Source: an uncultured Bacillota bacterium (lineage in GTDB: Bacteria; Bacillota; Clostridia; Peptostreptococcales; Anaerovoracaceae). Taken from it: a stretch of 64,000 nt of DNA. Under the pieces are notes generated by a model. The model worked only from the letters and a program-made list of their open reading frames with translations, was not told where the DNA came from and ran no database searches. The stretch covers positions 103,638-167,637 of the forward strand of contig CAKMKG010000003.1 in assembly GCA_927441425.1 (NCBI GenBank), written 5' to 3'. Within the stretch, counting starts at the first letter, position 1. The number at the start of each line of letters is the position of its first letter. The position numbers were made by a program, and so were the translations under genes. Positions 29,630 to 38,125 of this stretch are shown here, piece by piece.

Positions 29630-30706
29630 CTATTCCTCCTGTTTTCTCTGCTTCTTTTCCAACACTTCGGTATTGACCGCCTTCAAATGGAGGCTCGTGC
29701 TGTTTGGGTCAGTCAGGAAAACATAGATGAGAGTCGACGCGATAATGATCAGCAACCCGGACTCGATGAGCAAGCTCCTGCTGATCAGGATCGCCGCCAC
29801 ACCCATGATGCCGCTGATTCCATATAGTGTAAGCACCGTTCTTCTCTGCCCCAGCCCCGCAGCCATGATGCGATGGTGCAGATGGCCTTTGTCCGCCTCC
29901 ATAATGGGACGCTTGTTGATCAATCTTCTCAGGATCGCGAAGGCCGTATCAAAGATGGGCAGTCCCAACACCAAAACCGGAACGACAGTCGCCAGCATCG
30001 TAGCACTTTTCATCGGGCTCATTACGGAAAGGCCTGCCAGCATGAATCCCAGAAACAGCGCCCCGCCGTCCCCCATGAATATCTTTGCCGGGTTAAAATT
30101 GAAAGGAAGGAAGCCCAAAGCACCTCCCGCAATGGCAAGCATTGCCATGCACGCCTCTGTTCTGCCGTTGATAAAAGCTGCGTATGCAATGGTAATCGAT
30201 GCGATAAAGGCTACTCCGCCAGCCAGTCCGTCCAATCCGTCGATTAAGTTGATCGTATTGGTAATCCCTACGATCCAGATCACCGTTACGATCAAGCTGA
30301 CGATCCATGGCAGGAAATAGTATCCCTCCCCAAAGGGAATTCCGATAAAATCTATTCTTACACTGAACTGAAACAGAATAAATGCGCACAGAATTTGACA
30401 ACCCAGCTTTACCTTGGCAGGTAGATTCCGCAAATCATCGATGATTCCAACAAGAAAGATCAGCGTGCCTCCGGCAATGACTCCCATCAGCTGCGTGCTG
30501 ATGGGAAGAAAGATCAGCATCGAGGTCACGGTGCCGATATAGATCGCCATACCGCCAAATCTTGGCATTGCTTTCGTGTGCATTCTCCGATTGTCCTTGG
30601 GAATGTCCACTGCCCCAATGATTGGTGCAATTTTAATTGCTACAGGTGTAAATATCAGTGCCAATAAAAATGCTGTTATAAAAATAAGTAAATACTGATT
30701 CATCAT
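29630..30706 (-). CDS. tagO: Undecaprenyl-phosphate N-acetylglucosaminyl 1-phosphate transferase (WecA/TagO type)
   Basis: The 358-residue membrane enzyme of the MraY/WecA family starts synthesis of wall polymers on undecaprenyl phosphate. It has about ten to eleven helices and the loops GIIDDLRNLP, NLIDGLDGLAGG, FMGDGGALFLG and KGHLHHRIMAAG, covering the Mg2+ Asp pair, the catalytic Asp and the His-rich loop. The coupled wecB argues for teichoic acid or related glycan synthesis. Two adjacent ATG codons could serve; GGAAGGA precedes them. Confidence 0.9.
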   Translation of the reverse strand: MMNQYLLIFITAFLLALIFTPVAIKIAPIIGAVDIPKDNRRMHTKAMPRFGGMAIYIGTVTSMLIFLPISTQLMGVIAGGTLIFLVGIIDDLRNLPAKVKLGCQILCAFILFQFSVRIDFIGIPFGEGYYFLPWIVSLIVTVIWIVGITNTINLIDGLDGLAGGVAFIASITIAYAAFINGRTEACMAMLAIAGGALGFLPFNFNPAKIFMGDGGALFLGFMLAGLSVMSPMKSATMLATVVPVLVLGLPIFDTAFAILRRLINKRPIMEADKGHLHHRIMAAGLGQRRTVLTLYGISGIMGVAAILISRSLLIESGLLIIIASTLIYVFLTDPNSTSLHLKAVNTEVLEKKQRKQEE

Positions 30707-30750
30707 CTCGTCCTTCCAAAAATCCCTTTTCTTATGTATTTTTAACCCCT

Positions 30751-30848
30751 CTGAAATAAGTGTTTTCTTAGCAAACCGTGAAACCGATCACCGGCTTCGA
30801 TGCGCAGCATCACAAAGTCGGCGGTTTTCGTGAAAACACTTATTACAG
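30751..30848. repeat. Dispersed palindromic element, copy 2
   Basis: A 98-bp element whose ends AATAAGTGTTTTC (30755-30767) and GAAAACACTTATT (30832-30844) are perfect 13-base inverted repeats. The interior shares AAACCGTGAAAC, GATGCGCAGCATC and GGCGGTTTTCGTGAAAA with copy 1. The right end overlaps the stop codon of the dCMP deaminase gene, so the element forms that gene's 3' end. Confidence 0.85.
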
Positions 30849-31295
30849 TTCATCGATCATCTCAATATCAAGACCTGCTTCTGCAAGGATTTCCAGAGAT
30901 AGATCATCGGGATACCCTTCCTTTACAACGATTCTTGTTAGGCCTGCATTGATGATCATTTTGGCACAGATCACGCAGGGCTGGTGGGTGCAGTAAATGG
31001 TTCCGCCCGCAATGCTTTGCCCCAGATGTGCAGCCTGAATGATGGCGTTCTGCTCTGCATGAAGTGCCATACAAAGCTCATGTCTCTGACCCGACGGTAC
31101 GTTCAGCTTTTGTCTCAAACAGCCTCCGCGCTCCTCGCAATGCTTGATCCCGATGGGTGCGCCGTTATAGCCCGTTGCCATGATTCTCTGATTCTTGACG
31201 ATGATAGCCCCAACCTGCCTTCTCATGCAGGTCGATCGCTTTTGCGTTACTTCAGCCATTTCCATAAAGTATTGATCCCAACTTGGTCTGTCCAT
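30843..31295 (-). CDS. comEB: Deoxycytidylate (dCMP) deaminase, ComEB-like
   Basis: The 150-residue zinc enzyme deaminates dCMP to dUMP for thymidylate synthesis. It begins [14 protein letters not shown], a ComEB/dCMP deaminase N-terminus, and has ALHAEQNAI (zinc His and catalytic Glu) and PCVICAKMI (zinc cysteines). The ATG at 31295 follows GGAAGGAGAAGGG closely; eight earlier codons are discarded. The stop codon lies in palindromic copy 2. Confidence 0.92.
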   Translation of the reverse strand: MDRPSWDQYFMEMAEVTQKRSTCMRRQVGAIIVKNQRIMATGYNGAPIGIKHCEERGGCLRQKLNVPSGQRHELCMALHAEQNAIIQAAHLGQSIAGGTIYCTHQPCVICAKMIINAGLTRIVVKEGYPDDLSLEILAEAGLDIEMIDEL

Positions 31296-31414
31296 ACCCT
31301 TCTCCTTCCAAAATAACAACTATTACTTCTATTTAGATACCACTTCTTATTAAAAAGTTCCCAACTAATGCAAATTGAATTGTGTAAGGCCGTGACAGCA
31401 TGTTTACAGGCGAC

Positions 31415-31501
31415 GCGACGGCATATTTTCATAGAAAACCGTCGGAGCTTTGGTTAAATTGTAAGCGACCGGATTTTCGAGAAAATATGCCCGGCAGTCG
31501 C
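31415..31501. repeat. Diverged relative of the palindromic element
   Basis: GGCATATTTTC (31420-31430) and GAAAATATGCC (31481-31491) are perfect 11-base inverted ends, extended outward by GCGAC and GTCGC. Inside, GAAAACCG and CGGATTTTCGAGAAAA echo the layout of copies 1-3, but the sequence identity is low. It lies in the metH to dCMP deaminase gap, which holds no gene. Confidence 0.5.
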
Positions 31502-31509
31502 TAAATAGC

Positions 31510-33972
31510 TTATTTCCCGGCTTTAAAAATGCGATTTGCAACCCTTACCGTATCCATAGCCTCCTTGCAGTAGAAATCAGCACCGATTTTTTCCGCATAA
31601 TCTGCGGTCAGCACCGCTCCTCCAACGGCTGTAATACATTCGAGCCCCGCATCCTTTAACGCCTTGATGGTCTTTTCCATATTCGCCACGGTTGTGGTCA
31701 TTAAGGCTGAAAGCCCAACCATTTTTATTTGCTCACTTCTGGCAACTTCAATCACCTTTTCGATGGGAACATCCTTGCCGAGGTCCACGACCTCGTATCC
31801 ATAGTTTTCCAACAATACCTTTACAATATTTTTCCCAATATCATGGATATCTCCTTGCACGGTGGCCAGAATGATTTTTCCATAAGAGATCATGCCTCCC
31901 GAGGACTTCATGGCTTCCTTCAACACGACAAAAGCGGCCTTTACGGTGTCGGCTGACTTAATAAGCTGTGGGAGAAAACTAGCACCGCTTTCATAGTCCT
32001 TTCCCACGGTTTCAAGGGCGGGAATAATGATCTGTTCAACGATTTCCAGGGGTTTCATGGTCATCAGTAGTTTCTCCGTAGCCTTGGCAGCCCGGTCCTC
32101 ATAACCCTCGAGGATAATCTCCTCCAGCGTGGTTTCATTTATTTCTGCCTGTGTTTTTGTCTTTTCAACAATTTTTCCCGCAGCAGGCCCGGACTGCCCG
32201 CCGTAAAGACGGATGAAGTCCTTTGATTCGACATCTTTACAGCTCAACGCTTCAAATGCGTGGATGGTATCCATATATTCTTCCGCCAACGGATCGGTAA
32301 TGGGTGCATCAAGACCGGCTTCCAGTGCCATAGCCAAAAATGTTCGGTTCAGTAGCTTTCGTTCCGGAAGGCCAAAGGAGATATTGCTTGCTCCAAGGGT
32401 TGTTTTCACTCCAAACCGGCTTTTTACCTGGCGGATGGCCTCCAAGGTATCCCTTCCTGCGTTCTGTTGCGCCGAAACAGTCAAGGTCAGGCAGTCCACG
32501 AGAATTCTTTCCCGACCGATCCCGTAGGATTCCGCTGTTGTTATGATCCGTTCAGCAATGGCAAGCCTTTCCTCCGTATTTTTCGGCAAACCCTTTTCGT
32601 CCAGAGTTAATGCGATGACGCAGGCTCCATATTTCTTCACGATAGGAAAGATCGCTTCCATATTTTCTTTCTTCCCATTGACGGAATTGATGAGGGGTTT
32701 TCCGTTGTATTTCCTTGCGGCAGCTTCAATCACCTCGGGATCAGCACTATCGATCTGCAGCGGCACGGTTACCACCGAGGAAACTTTATTCATTACCTCC
32801 AGCATCATTTTATATTCGTCGATTTCCGGAAGGCCTACATTGATATCAAGAATTTCAGCTCCAGCCTTCACTTGGGCGATGGCTTCATTTTCTATATAAG
32901 AAAGGTCCTTTTCCTTCAGTGCTTCCTTTAAAAGCTTTTTGCCTGTGGGATTGATTCTTTCGCCGATCACTCTGATTCTATGATCCAAGATGACTGTCTT
33001 CGTGGAGGAGCTTACTGCCGTTATGGCTTTTTCGCTCCTTTGCCTGACCGCATCCTGCGCCAAAGCTGGGTATTCCTTGTCACAGATGCTTTTTACAAGG
33101 GCTGCAATATAATCGGGATTTGTCCCACAGCAGCCGCCTGCGATTGCGATCCCTGCCTGAATCAGCTCCTGCATTGCCTCAACATATTCCTCTATATCAA
33201 CGTTGAATACCGTTTCACCATTTACCATAACCGGCAGACCGGCATTCGGCTGAACCAGCACCGGCAGCTTGGAGCAAGCGAGAATTTCTCTGGCGATACC
33301 GGTGATCTGCTTCGGTCCCAAAGAGCAGTTTATGCCCAATGCATCGATGCCAAGGTCCTGAAGAATATTCACCGCAGTCAGAGGATCCGTTCCCATGAGC
33401 ATTCTCCCGTCTTCCTGGAAGGTAACGGAACAAAAAATCGGCAGGTCACAATTCTCTTTTGCAGCCAGTACCCCAACCTTCATCTCATAAATATCCGTAT
33501 AGGTTTCGAAAAATACAAAGTCCGCACCGGCTTCCACTCCCGCGAGAATCTGTTCTTTATAAATATCATAGGCTTCCTCAAAGGACAGGTCACCGACAGG
33601 TTCCATCAGTCTTCCAATGGGAGCCACATCCAGCGCAACAAATCGTTCTCCGCGGAAGCTCCCCTGTGCCTTCTCTTCTTCCGCGACATGGTTGGCCGCT
33701 TCCTTGGCGAGCTTAACAGCCTGGGTTACTACTTGCTTTACTGTGTACCCTGTATTTTCCAGCTTATATCTGTTGCAGCCAAAGGTATTAGAAGAAACAA
33801 AGTCGCTGCCAGCCCTGAAATAGGCTTCATGAATCTCCCTTATGATCTCAGGATTGGTGAAACTGAGAAGCTCAGGAAGTTCTCCGACCTGTAAGCCATA
33901 TTTCTGCATCATCGTGCCCATGGCACCATCACAAATAATAATTTTCTTACCCAATAGATCTGTTATTTTCAT
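31510..33972 (-). CDS. metH: Cobalamin-dependent methionine synthase without activation domain
   Basis: The 820-residue protein has, in order, a homocysteine-binding barrel (about 1-300, zinc cysteines in GGCCGTNP), a methyl-THF pterin-binding barrel (about 320-575, RINPTGKK, DINVG), and a cobalamin cap plus B12-binding domain (about 600-820; the axial His in GDIHDIGKN). E. coli MetH continues with an AdoMet reactivation domain, which is absent, as is usual in Clostridia, so reactivation must come from another protein. The ATG at 33972 is preferred; a GTG five codons upstream overlaps the GAGGTG site. It lies 31 bases after metF, which supplies methyl-THF. Confidence 0.93.
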   Translation of the reverse strand: MKITDLLGKKIIICDGAMGTMMQKYGLQVGELPELLSFTNPEIIREIHEAYFRAGSDFVSSNTFGCNRYKLENTGYTVKQVVTQAVKLAKEAANHVAEEEKAQGSFRGERFVALDVAPIGRLMEPVGDLSFEEAYDIYKEQILAGVEAGADFVFFETYTDIYEMKVGVLAAKENCDLPIFCSVTFQEDGRMLMGTDPLTAVNILQDLGIDALGINCSLGPKQITGIAREILACSKLPVLVQPNAGLPVMVNGETVFNVDIEEYVEAMQELIQAGIAIAGGCCGTNPDYIAALVKSICDKEYPALAQDAVRQRSEKAITAVSSSTKTVILDHRIRVIGERINPTGKKLLKEALKEKDLSYIENEAIAQVKAGAEILDINVGLPEIDEYKMMLEVMNKVSSVVTVPLQIDSADPEVIEAAARKYNGKPLINSVNGKKENMEAIFPIVKKYGACVIALTLDEKGLPKNTEERLAIAERIITTAESYGIGRERILVDCLTLTVSAQQNAGRDTLEAIRQVKSRFGVKTTLGASNISFGLPERKLLNRTFLAMALEAGLDAPITDPLAEEYMDTIHAFEALSCKDVESKDFIRLYGGQSGPAAGKIVEKTKTQAEINETTLEEIILEGYEDRAAKATEKLLMTMKPLEIVEQIIIPALETVGKDYESGASFLPQLIKSADTVKAAFVVLKEAMKSSGGMISYGKIILATVQGDIHDIGKNIVKVLLENYGYEVVDLGKDVPIEKVIEVARSEQIKMVGLSALMTTTVANMEKTIKALKDAGLECITAVGGAVLTADYAEKIGADFYCKEAMDTVRVANRIFKAGK

Positions 33973-34003
33973 AAACTTCTCTTTCACCTCGTTTCTTTTC
34001 GCA

Positions 34004-34885
34004 TTAATTCTGAAGCTTTCTAATATTTTCTATATTACTGATAATTCTTTTTGCTGTATCCGGCTTGTTCATGGTATACAAATGGATTCCCCGGGCCCCC
34101 CATGCCATCAGATCGATAATCTGTTCGATGGCGTAGGCTTCTCCGGCTTCCTTCAGTGCCGCAGGGTTATCCTCATAGCGGTCTAAAATCCTGCGGAATT
34201 TTGGGGGAATATTACAACCGGCGAGTTTCGTGATCCTCAGAATCTGATTCTTATTCAGCACCGGCAGAATGCCTGCCGATACGGGGATACTGATCCCTGC
34301 AATATCCAGCTCATCCATGAATCGATAAAACCGCTCATTATCGAAGAACAGCTGTGTGATAAGAAAATCAGCACCGACAGAAACCTTTTCCCTTAAATAT
34401 TTGATATCCTTTACGATACTTTCACAGTCCACATGCCCTTCAGGATAGCAAGCAGCCCCGATACAGAAATCCCCCTCTGCCTTAACCTCTTTGATCAAGT
34501 CTGCCGCATGCTCATATTGGAGAGGATTTGGAAAATCATTCTCCGGATTTTCCGGAATGTCTCCCCTCATGGCCAAAATATTCTCTAAATTGTTCCTGCG
34601 CAGATCTTCAAGGGTTTCCTTGACCTGCTTCTTCGTAGACGAAATACAGGTTAGGTGTGCAAGACTTTCAATGTGATATTCATTTTTTATTTTGGATGCG
34701 ATTTCAACCGTCCTGTCTTTGGCTTTTCCTCCAGCACCATAGGTTACACTGATAAAATCTGGGTTAATATCCTTCAGCTCATCCAGTGTTTTGAAAACCG
34801 TCTCCACCGGGGAATCCAATTTGGGCGGAAATATTTCCAGCGAGATCACCGTCTTCTTCGTCTCAAAAATCTCCTTTATTTTCAT
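34004..34885 (-). CDS. metF: Methylenetetrahydrofolate reductase
   Basis: The 293-residue flavin barrel reduces 5,10-methylene-THF to 5-methyl-THF for MetH. It shows SLEIFPPK with the catalytic Glu, SVTYGAGG, HLTC, LAMRGDIP, GAACYPEGH and FLITQLFFD, all typical. AAGGAGAAGGG precedes the ATG. In acetogens MetF has extra subunits; here it stands alone with metH, pointing to methionine synthesis. Confidence 0.95.
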   Translation of the reverse strand: MKIKEIFETKKTVISLEIFPPKLDSPVETVFKTLDELKDINPDFISVTYGAGGKAKDRTVEIASKIKNEYHIESLAHLTCISSTKKQVKETLEDLRRNNLENILAMRGDIPENPENDFPNPLQYEHAADLIKEVKAEGDFCIGAACYPEGHVDCESIVKDIKYLREKVSVGADFLITQLFFDNERFYRFMDELDIAGISIPVSAGILPVLNKNQILRITKLAGCNIPPKFRRILDRYEDNPAALKEAGEAYAIEQIIDLMAWGARGIHLYTMNKPDTAKRIISNIENIRKLQN

Positions 34886-34898
34886 ATCCCTTCTCCTT

Positions 34899-35714
34899 TT
34901 ATTCCTTCATGGCTTCTGCTGCATTTCGCAATGCCTCATTTCCATAAAACACCTCCGCCAGGTATAAGCCTTGCGGCGGCGCAGTATGACCGGCCAACTG
35001 TCTGTCTTTGCTTTTTATGATTTCAGGCAGCGCATCAGGGTTTTTTCTTCCAAGTCCTACGTCGACCAATGTGCCGACAATAATTCTGACCATATTATAC
35101 AGAAATCCATCACCGATTACTTCAAATTTCACTTCATTATTCTCAAGTGATCCCAGTCGAACACTGTGAATCGTGCGGACGGTGGATTCCAGTACCTTTC
35201 CGCCTGCAGCCTGAAAACATTTGAAATCTTTGGTTCCGATTACATGACTCGCCGCCTGTCTCATTGCATCCACATCCAGCCTTCTGCCGACCTGATAGCA
35301 GTAATTTCTTCGAAAAGGGTCTGGCCTCTGTGAATTCAATATCTTATATATATACTTTTTCCCTATTGCATCAAACCTTGCATGGAACTCAGAGGGCACT
35401 TCTTCAGCCGCCAGAATGGCGATTTCACCAGAGGCCTTTCTGCTCTTTTCCGACGCTGCAGAAGCAAATATTCCGTTTGCAACCATAGGAATTTTCTCCG
35501 TAGGAATGCTGAATTCCGCTGCGAAGCTTGCTCTCTGACCATAGGCATGAACGCCGGCGTCTGTTCTGCTCGTACCATTGATCTGAATCGGTTGCGCACA
35601 GACGATGCTGAGCACTCGCTCCACTTCTCCCTGGGCGCTTCTTTGATCGGGCTGTTTCTGCCATCCGCAGAAATCTGTGCCATCATATGTAATTGTCAAA
35701 AGAACATTTTTCAT
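34899..35714 (-). CDS. truA: tRNA pseudouridine(38-40) synthase
   Basis: The 271-residue enzyme modifies the anticodon stem-loop of tRNAs. It starts MKNVLLTITYDGTDFCGWQ, the normal TruA N-terminus, and contains the catalytic Asp in TSRTDAGVHA, ARFDAIGKKYIYKI and FLYNMVRIIVGTLVDVG. The frame extends upstream; an ATG at 35750 overlaps the preceding gene, but 35714 fits the family start. It is in the middle of the yhbY-metH operon. Confidence 0.93.
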   Translation of the reverse strand: MKNVLLTITYDGTDFCGWQKQPDQRSAQGEVERVLSIVCAQPIQINGTSRTDAGVHAYGQRASFAAEFSIPTEKIPMVANGIFASAASEKSRKASGEIAILAAEEVPSEFHARFDAIGKKYIYKILNSQRPDPFRRNYCYQVGRRLDVDAMRQAASHVIGTKDFKCFQAAGGKVLESTVRTIHSVRLGSLENNEVKFEVIGDGFLYNMVRIIVGTLVDVGLGRKNPDALPEIIKSKDRQLAGHTAPPQGLYLAEVFYGNEALRNAAEAMKE

Positions 35715-35742
35715 CGCTGGTTTTCTGCTCCCTTTTAACAGT

Positions 35743-36417
35743 TCAGTCATGGCTGGCAAGCCCGCTTCCACCGATTGGAATCGTATCACCGAGATAGGTG
35801 GGTTCTGGTTTTATAATCATTTTTAGAAAATCTTTATCTCTTGCCAATATTTCGCGAAGATCGCGATATTGCTGCCCTGCATACGTCCTCGGCGCAGGCA
35901 CTACGCCGTAACCCTCTATTCCAAATCCCCTCGCCGTGTATAGTGCTCTATACTGGTGATATCTCTGGGTAATGATGATTGCCTTTTTCACCTGAAAAAT
36001 ATCCCTTGCGCGATACATGGATTCATAGGTTGAAAAACCTGCATGATCCATAAAGATATCTCCGGACGGAATCCCTGCATTCAGCACATACTTCTTCATG
36101 GCATTGACCTCGTCATACGCAATCTGGCCATTGTCCCCACTCAGCAATAACTTTGGCGCCACATCCGCTTTGTACAGTTCAATCCCCTTTTCAAGTCTGT
36201 CCTGCAGCATATGATTCGGGGTACCGTCCGGTTTCAGACCCGCACCCAGAACGAGAATACAATCTGCGCCAAGCTCCGCCGCTGCTTCCTCTGTAATCAG
36301 ATATTCCTCCATGGAAGATTCCATGTACGCACTGACGGCGAGTGGCGTAGCCAAAGCAAGAACAAACAGGATCAGAATGAAGCTTCCCATGGCTTTTCTT
36401 TTCTTTTTCTTTCCCAT
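35743..36417 (-). CDS. SanA/YdcF-like membrane-anchored DUF218 protein
   Basis: A 224-residue protein with a Lys-rich N-terminus, one membrane helix (about 10-30) and an exported DUF218 domain containing CILVLGAGLKPDGTPN, LLLSGDN, DEVNAMKKY and RYHQYRALYTARG. Relatives SanA and YdcF affect envelope barrier function; the biochemical activity is not established. AGAAGGT precedes the ATG. Confidence 0.82.
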   Translation of the reverse strand: MGKKKKRKAMGSFILILFVLALATPLAVSAYMESSMEEYLITEEAAAELGADCILVLGAGLKPDGTPNHMLQDRLEKGIELYKADVAPKLLLSGDNGQIAYDEVNAMKKYVLNAGIPSGDIFMDHAGFSTYESMYRARDIFQVKKAIIITQRYHQYRALYTARGFGIEGYGVVPAPRTYAGQQYRDLREILARDKDFLKMIIKPEPTYLGDTIPIGGSGLASHD

Positions 36418-36427
36418 CTCTTACCTT

Positions 36428-36721
36428 CTATCTGGGGAGCACAATCTGCTTATGATCCTTTGATACACGATACAGAGTAAATTTTCTCCCAATTGCCTGA
36501 ACATATTCTGCCCTTAACAGATCAGCCAGCTCGTTGGCGGCATCCTTCGAGGCCATTTCGCAGCCCTCCTGAAGTTTTACCTTAACCAACTCCCTCATTT
36601 CAAGACCGATTTCCATTTCTTTTACGATGTTGTCCGTTATGCCTGCTTTTCCAATATATACGGTAGGTTCCAGTTCATGTGCCAAACCTCGTAAAAAGCT
36701 TCTTTGCTTGCTTGTAATCAT
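36428..36721 (-). CDS. yhbY: YhbY-family RNA-binding protein (CRM domain)
   Basis: A 97-residue single CRM/YhbY domain: MITSKQRSFLRGLAHELEP, YIGKAGIT (the GxxG RNA-binding loop), RELVKVKL and QAIGRKFTLYR. The family associates with pre-50S ribosomal particles. It is the first gene of the operon that continues through sanA-like, truA, metF and metH. Confidence 0.93.
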   Translation of the reverse strand: MITSKQRSFLRGLAHELEPTVYIGKAGITDNIVKEMEIGLEMRELVKVKLQEGCEMASKDAANELADLLRAEYVQAIGRKFTLYRVSKDHKQIVLPR

Positions 36722-36781
36722 TTTACTTTTCCTTTACTGTCATCCTCTCATGAAGATGTCCTCATTTATTTGTATCAGAAT

Positions 36782-36811
36782 ATTATACTATCATTTAACT
36801 CCTTGCGTCAA
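36782..36811 (-). promoter_or_regulatory. Promoter of the yhbY-truA-metF-metH operon
   Basis: On the minus strand TTGACG (36806-36811) and TATAAT (36782-36787) are 18 bases apart, about 55 bases upstream of yhbY. Confidence 0.65.
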
Positions 36812-36823
36812 ATCTATTTCCAT

Positions 36824-36880
36824 TGCAAAATCACAGACTTGGATAGAATAATCAGGAACTCCCGCCCTCTTGATTTTGCA
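36824..36880. repeat. Inverted repeat directly upstream of the yhbY promoter
   Basis: TGCAAAATCA (36824-36833) and TGATTTTGCA (36871-36880) are perfect 10-base arms around 37 bases. The element begins 12 bases upstream of the -35 box, so it is more likely a protein-binding site or a relic than a leader RNA. The remaining 36881-37018 is AT-rich with no gene. Confidence 0.45.
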
Positions 36881-37018
36881 CTATTTATAATATTTTGAAA
36901 ATTAAATAAATAATGATTGATATTCTGCCCTAACAAGTGGTAATATAAGAAAACAGAAATTTTATGTTGGTCCTACAATAATATTGAATACTACTACTCC
37001 ATTAAACTCATACAACAA

Positions 37019-37059
37019 CATAGAAAGGGGATAACCGATCCGGTTATCCCCTTTCTATG
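37019..37059 (-). terminator. Terminator of the prepilin peptidase gene
   Basis: A 19-bp perfect stem (CATAGAAAGGGGATAACCG with its complement) and a 3-base loop, ten bases past the stop. The following T tract (TTGTTGTATG) is broken. Confidence 0.8.
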
Positions 37060-37068
37060 TTCCAGAAC

Positions 37069-37776
37069 TCAGTAAGCCATATAGAAATCTGCCATTACCA
37101 AAATTTCCGGCCGAAATAAAATATACAAGGATGCAGAAGCAGCAATAAACGGACCAAGGGGCTGCTCGTCTCCGGCTTTCATTTTCCCTGTAAGCAGTCC
37201 GATCGCAAAAATGAAGGCACTGGAGAAAACCGTAAAAATCAATATGATAACGACTCCCTTCAAGCCGAACAGTAAACCGATGGCTGCAAACAGCTTCACA
37301 TCTCCAAATCCCATCGTCTCTTTTCGGAACAAGAGCTTTCCGATCATGCCCATCAGCAGGAGGCTCCCCCCGCCAATCAGCGCACCGATCAGCTGGGACT
37401 GATAGGAGCCATGGAAGGGAATAAAGCCAAAGGCGGTCACTGCCAGCGCAATGACAAACTGATCCGGAATGATCCCATATTTTCTATCTGCAATTCCAAT
37501 CTGCAGCAAAAGCCAAAGTGTTGCCATTCCCGGTATCGTATAGAGAACTCCTTGCTCCAGCAGCTTTAATGAAGCAGCGGTGAATACAAGAATAAAGACA
37601 GCGTTCCACGGTCTTTCTTTCATTCGTACTCCCCACATTTCACGATCCGGCTTCTGATTATAATCGCAGAGCCATTGGGCCGGAATACGGTTAAAGGTAT
37701 AGACAACGGAAAACCCGGCCAGAATACCCGCTACAATGGAAAAACCAATTTTGATCAGGATTGTGATTGTGTCCAC
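37069..37776 (-). CDS. Type IV prepilin peptidase (A24), without the methylase cysteine motif
   Basis: A 235-residue membrane protein with about seven helices. The aspartyl protease pair is visible in IADRKYGIIPD and GFGDVKLFAAIG (GxGD motif). The N-terminal cytoplasmic loop that in PilD carries paired CxxC zinc cysteines has only a single Cys (WLCDYN), so the N-methyltransferase function is probably missing or changed. It uses a GTG start after GGAGGAGGACGA. No pilin or pilus motor gene is in the window, so its substrates are elsewhere. Confidence 0.85.
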   Translation of the reverse strand: MDTITILIKIGFSIVAGILAGFSVVYTFNRIPAQWLCDYNQKPDREMWGVRMKERPWNAVFILVFTAASLKLLEQGVLYTIPGMATLWLLLQIGIADRKYGIIPDQFVIALAVTAFGFIPFHGSYQSQLIGALIGGGSLLLMGMIGKLLFRKETMGFGDVKLFAAIGLLFGLKGVVIILIFTVFSSAFIFAIGLLTGKMKAGDEQPLGPFIAASASLYILFRPEILVMADFYMAY

Positions 37777-37955
37777 TCGTCCTCCTCCCTTCTACCTCTA
37801 TTTTAGCAAAAAATTCATGGTCCGACACCTCCTGTTTTTAGCGATAACAGGATCATTTCTGCAAAATCATTGGAATTTTAGTAGCTAATTGGCACTTTTT
37901 ATCATATTTTATCGATAATATCTCCATCAGCAACATTTTATTTTTAGTTTGATAA

Positions 37956-37984
37956 TTTACATTTCCTGTTTATCACTGTAAAAT
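37956..37984 (+). promoter_or_regulatory. Promoter of the hybrid sensor kinase
   Basis: TTTACA (37956-37961) and TAAAAT (37979-37984) are 17 bases apart. The leader of about 135 bases holds a small GGCATT/AATGCC hairpin but no recognised riboswitch. The rest of 37777-37955 is AT-rich with nothing identified. Confidence 0.6.
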
Positions 37985-38125
37985 AAAGGTCATAATATAG
38001 CAAAAAAGTAATATTTGTTTCCAATCATGGCATTTGATTCGGTAATGCCGTTACTCTCCCCCGGTTCTTATGAGTTTCCCTCAATTTATTTCAAAGATTA
38101 GCGGGTTATGAAGAGGAGCATCTTT

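Noticed and set aside
32980..33894. 304-codon plus-strand frame opposite metH
   Set aside because: It is antisense to the conserved homocysteine-binding domain of MetH; composition and lack of motifs mark it as a shadow frame.
36840..36870. SAM-I (S-box) riboswitch in front of the yhbY-metF-metH operon
   Set aside because: The minus strand has AATCAAGAGGGCGGGAG, which recalls the S-box 5' motif, but the downstream GGCAACC-type core and terminator arms are absent and the segment lies upstream of the predicted promoter.
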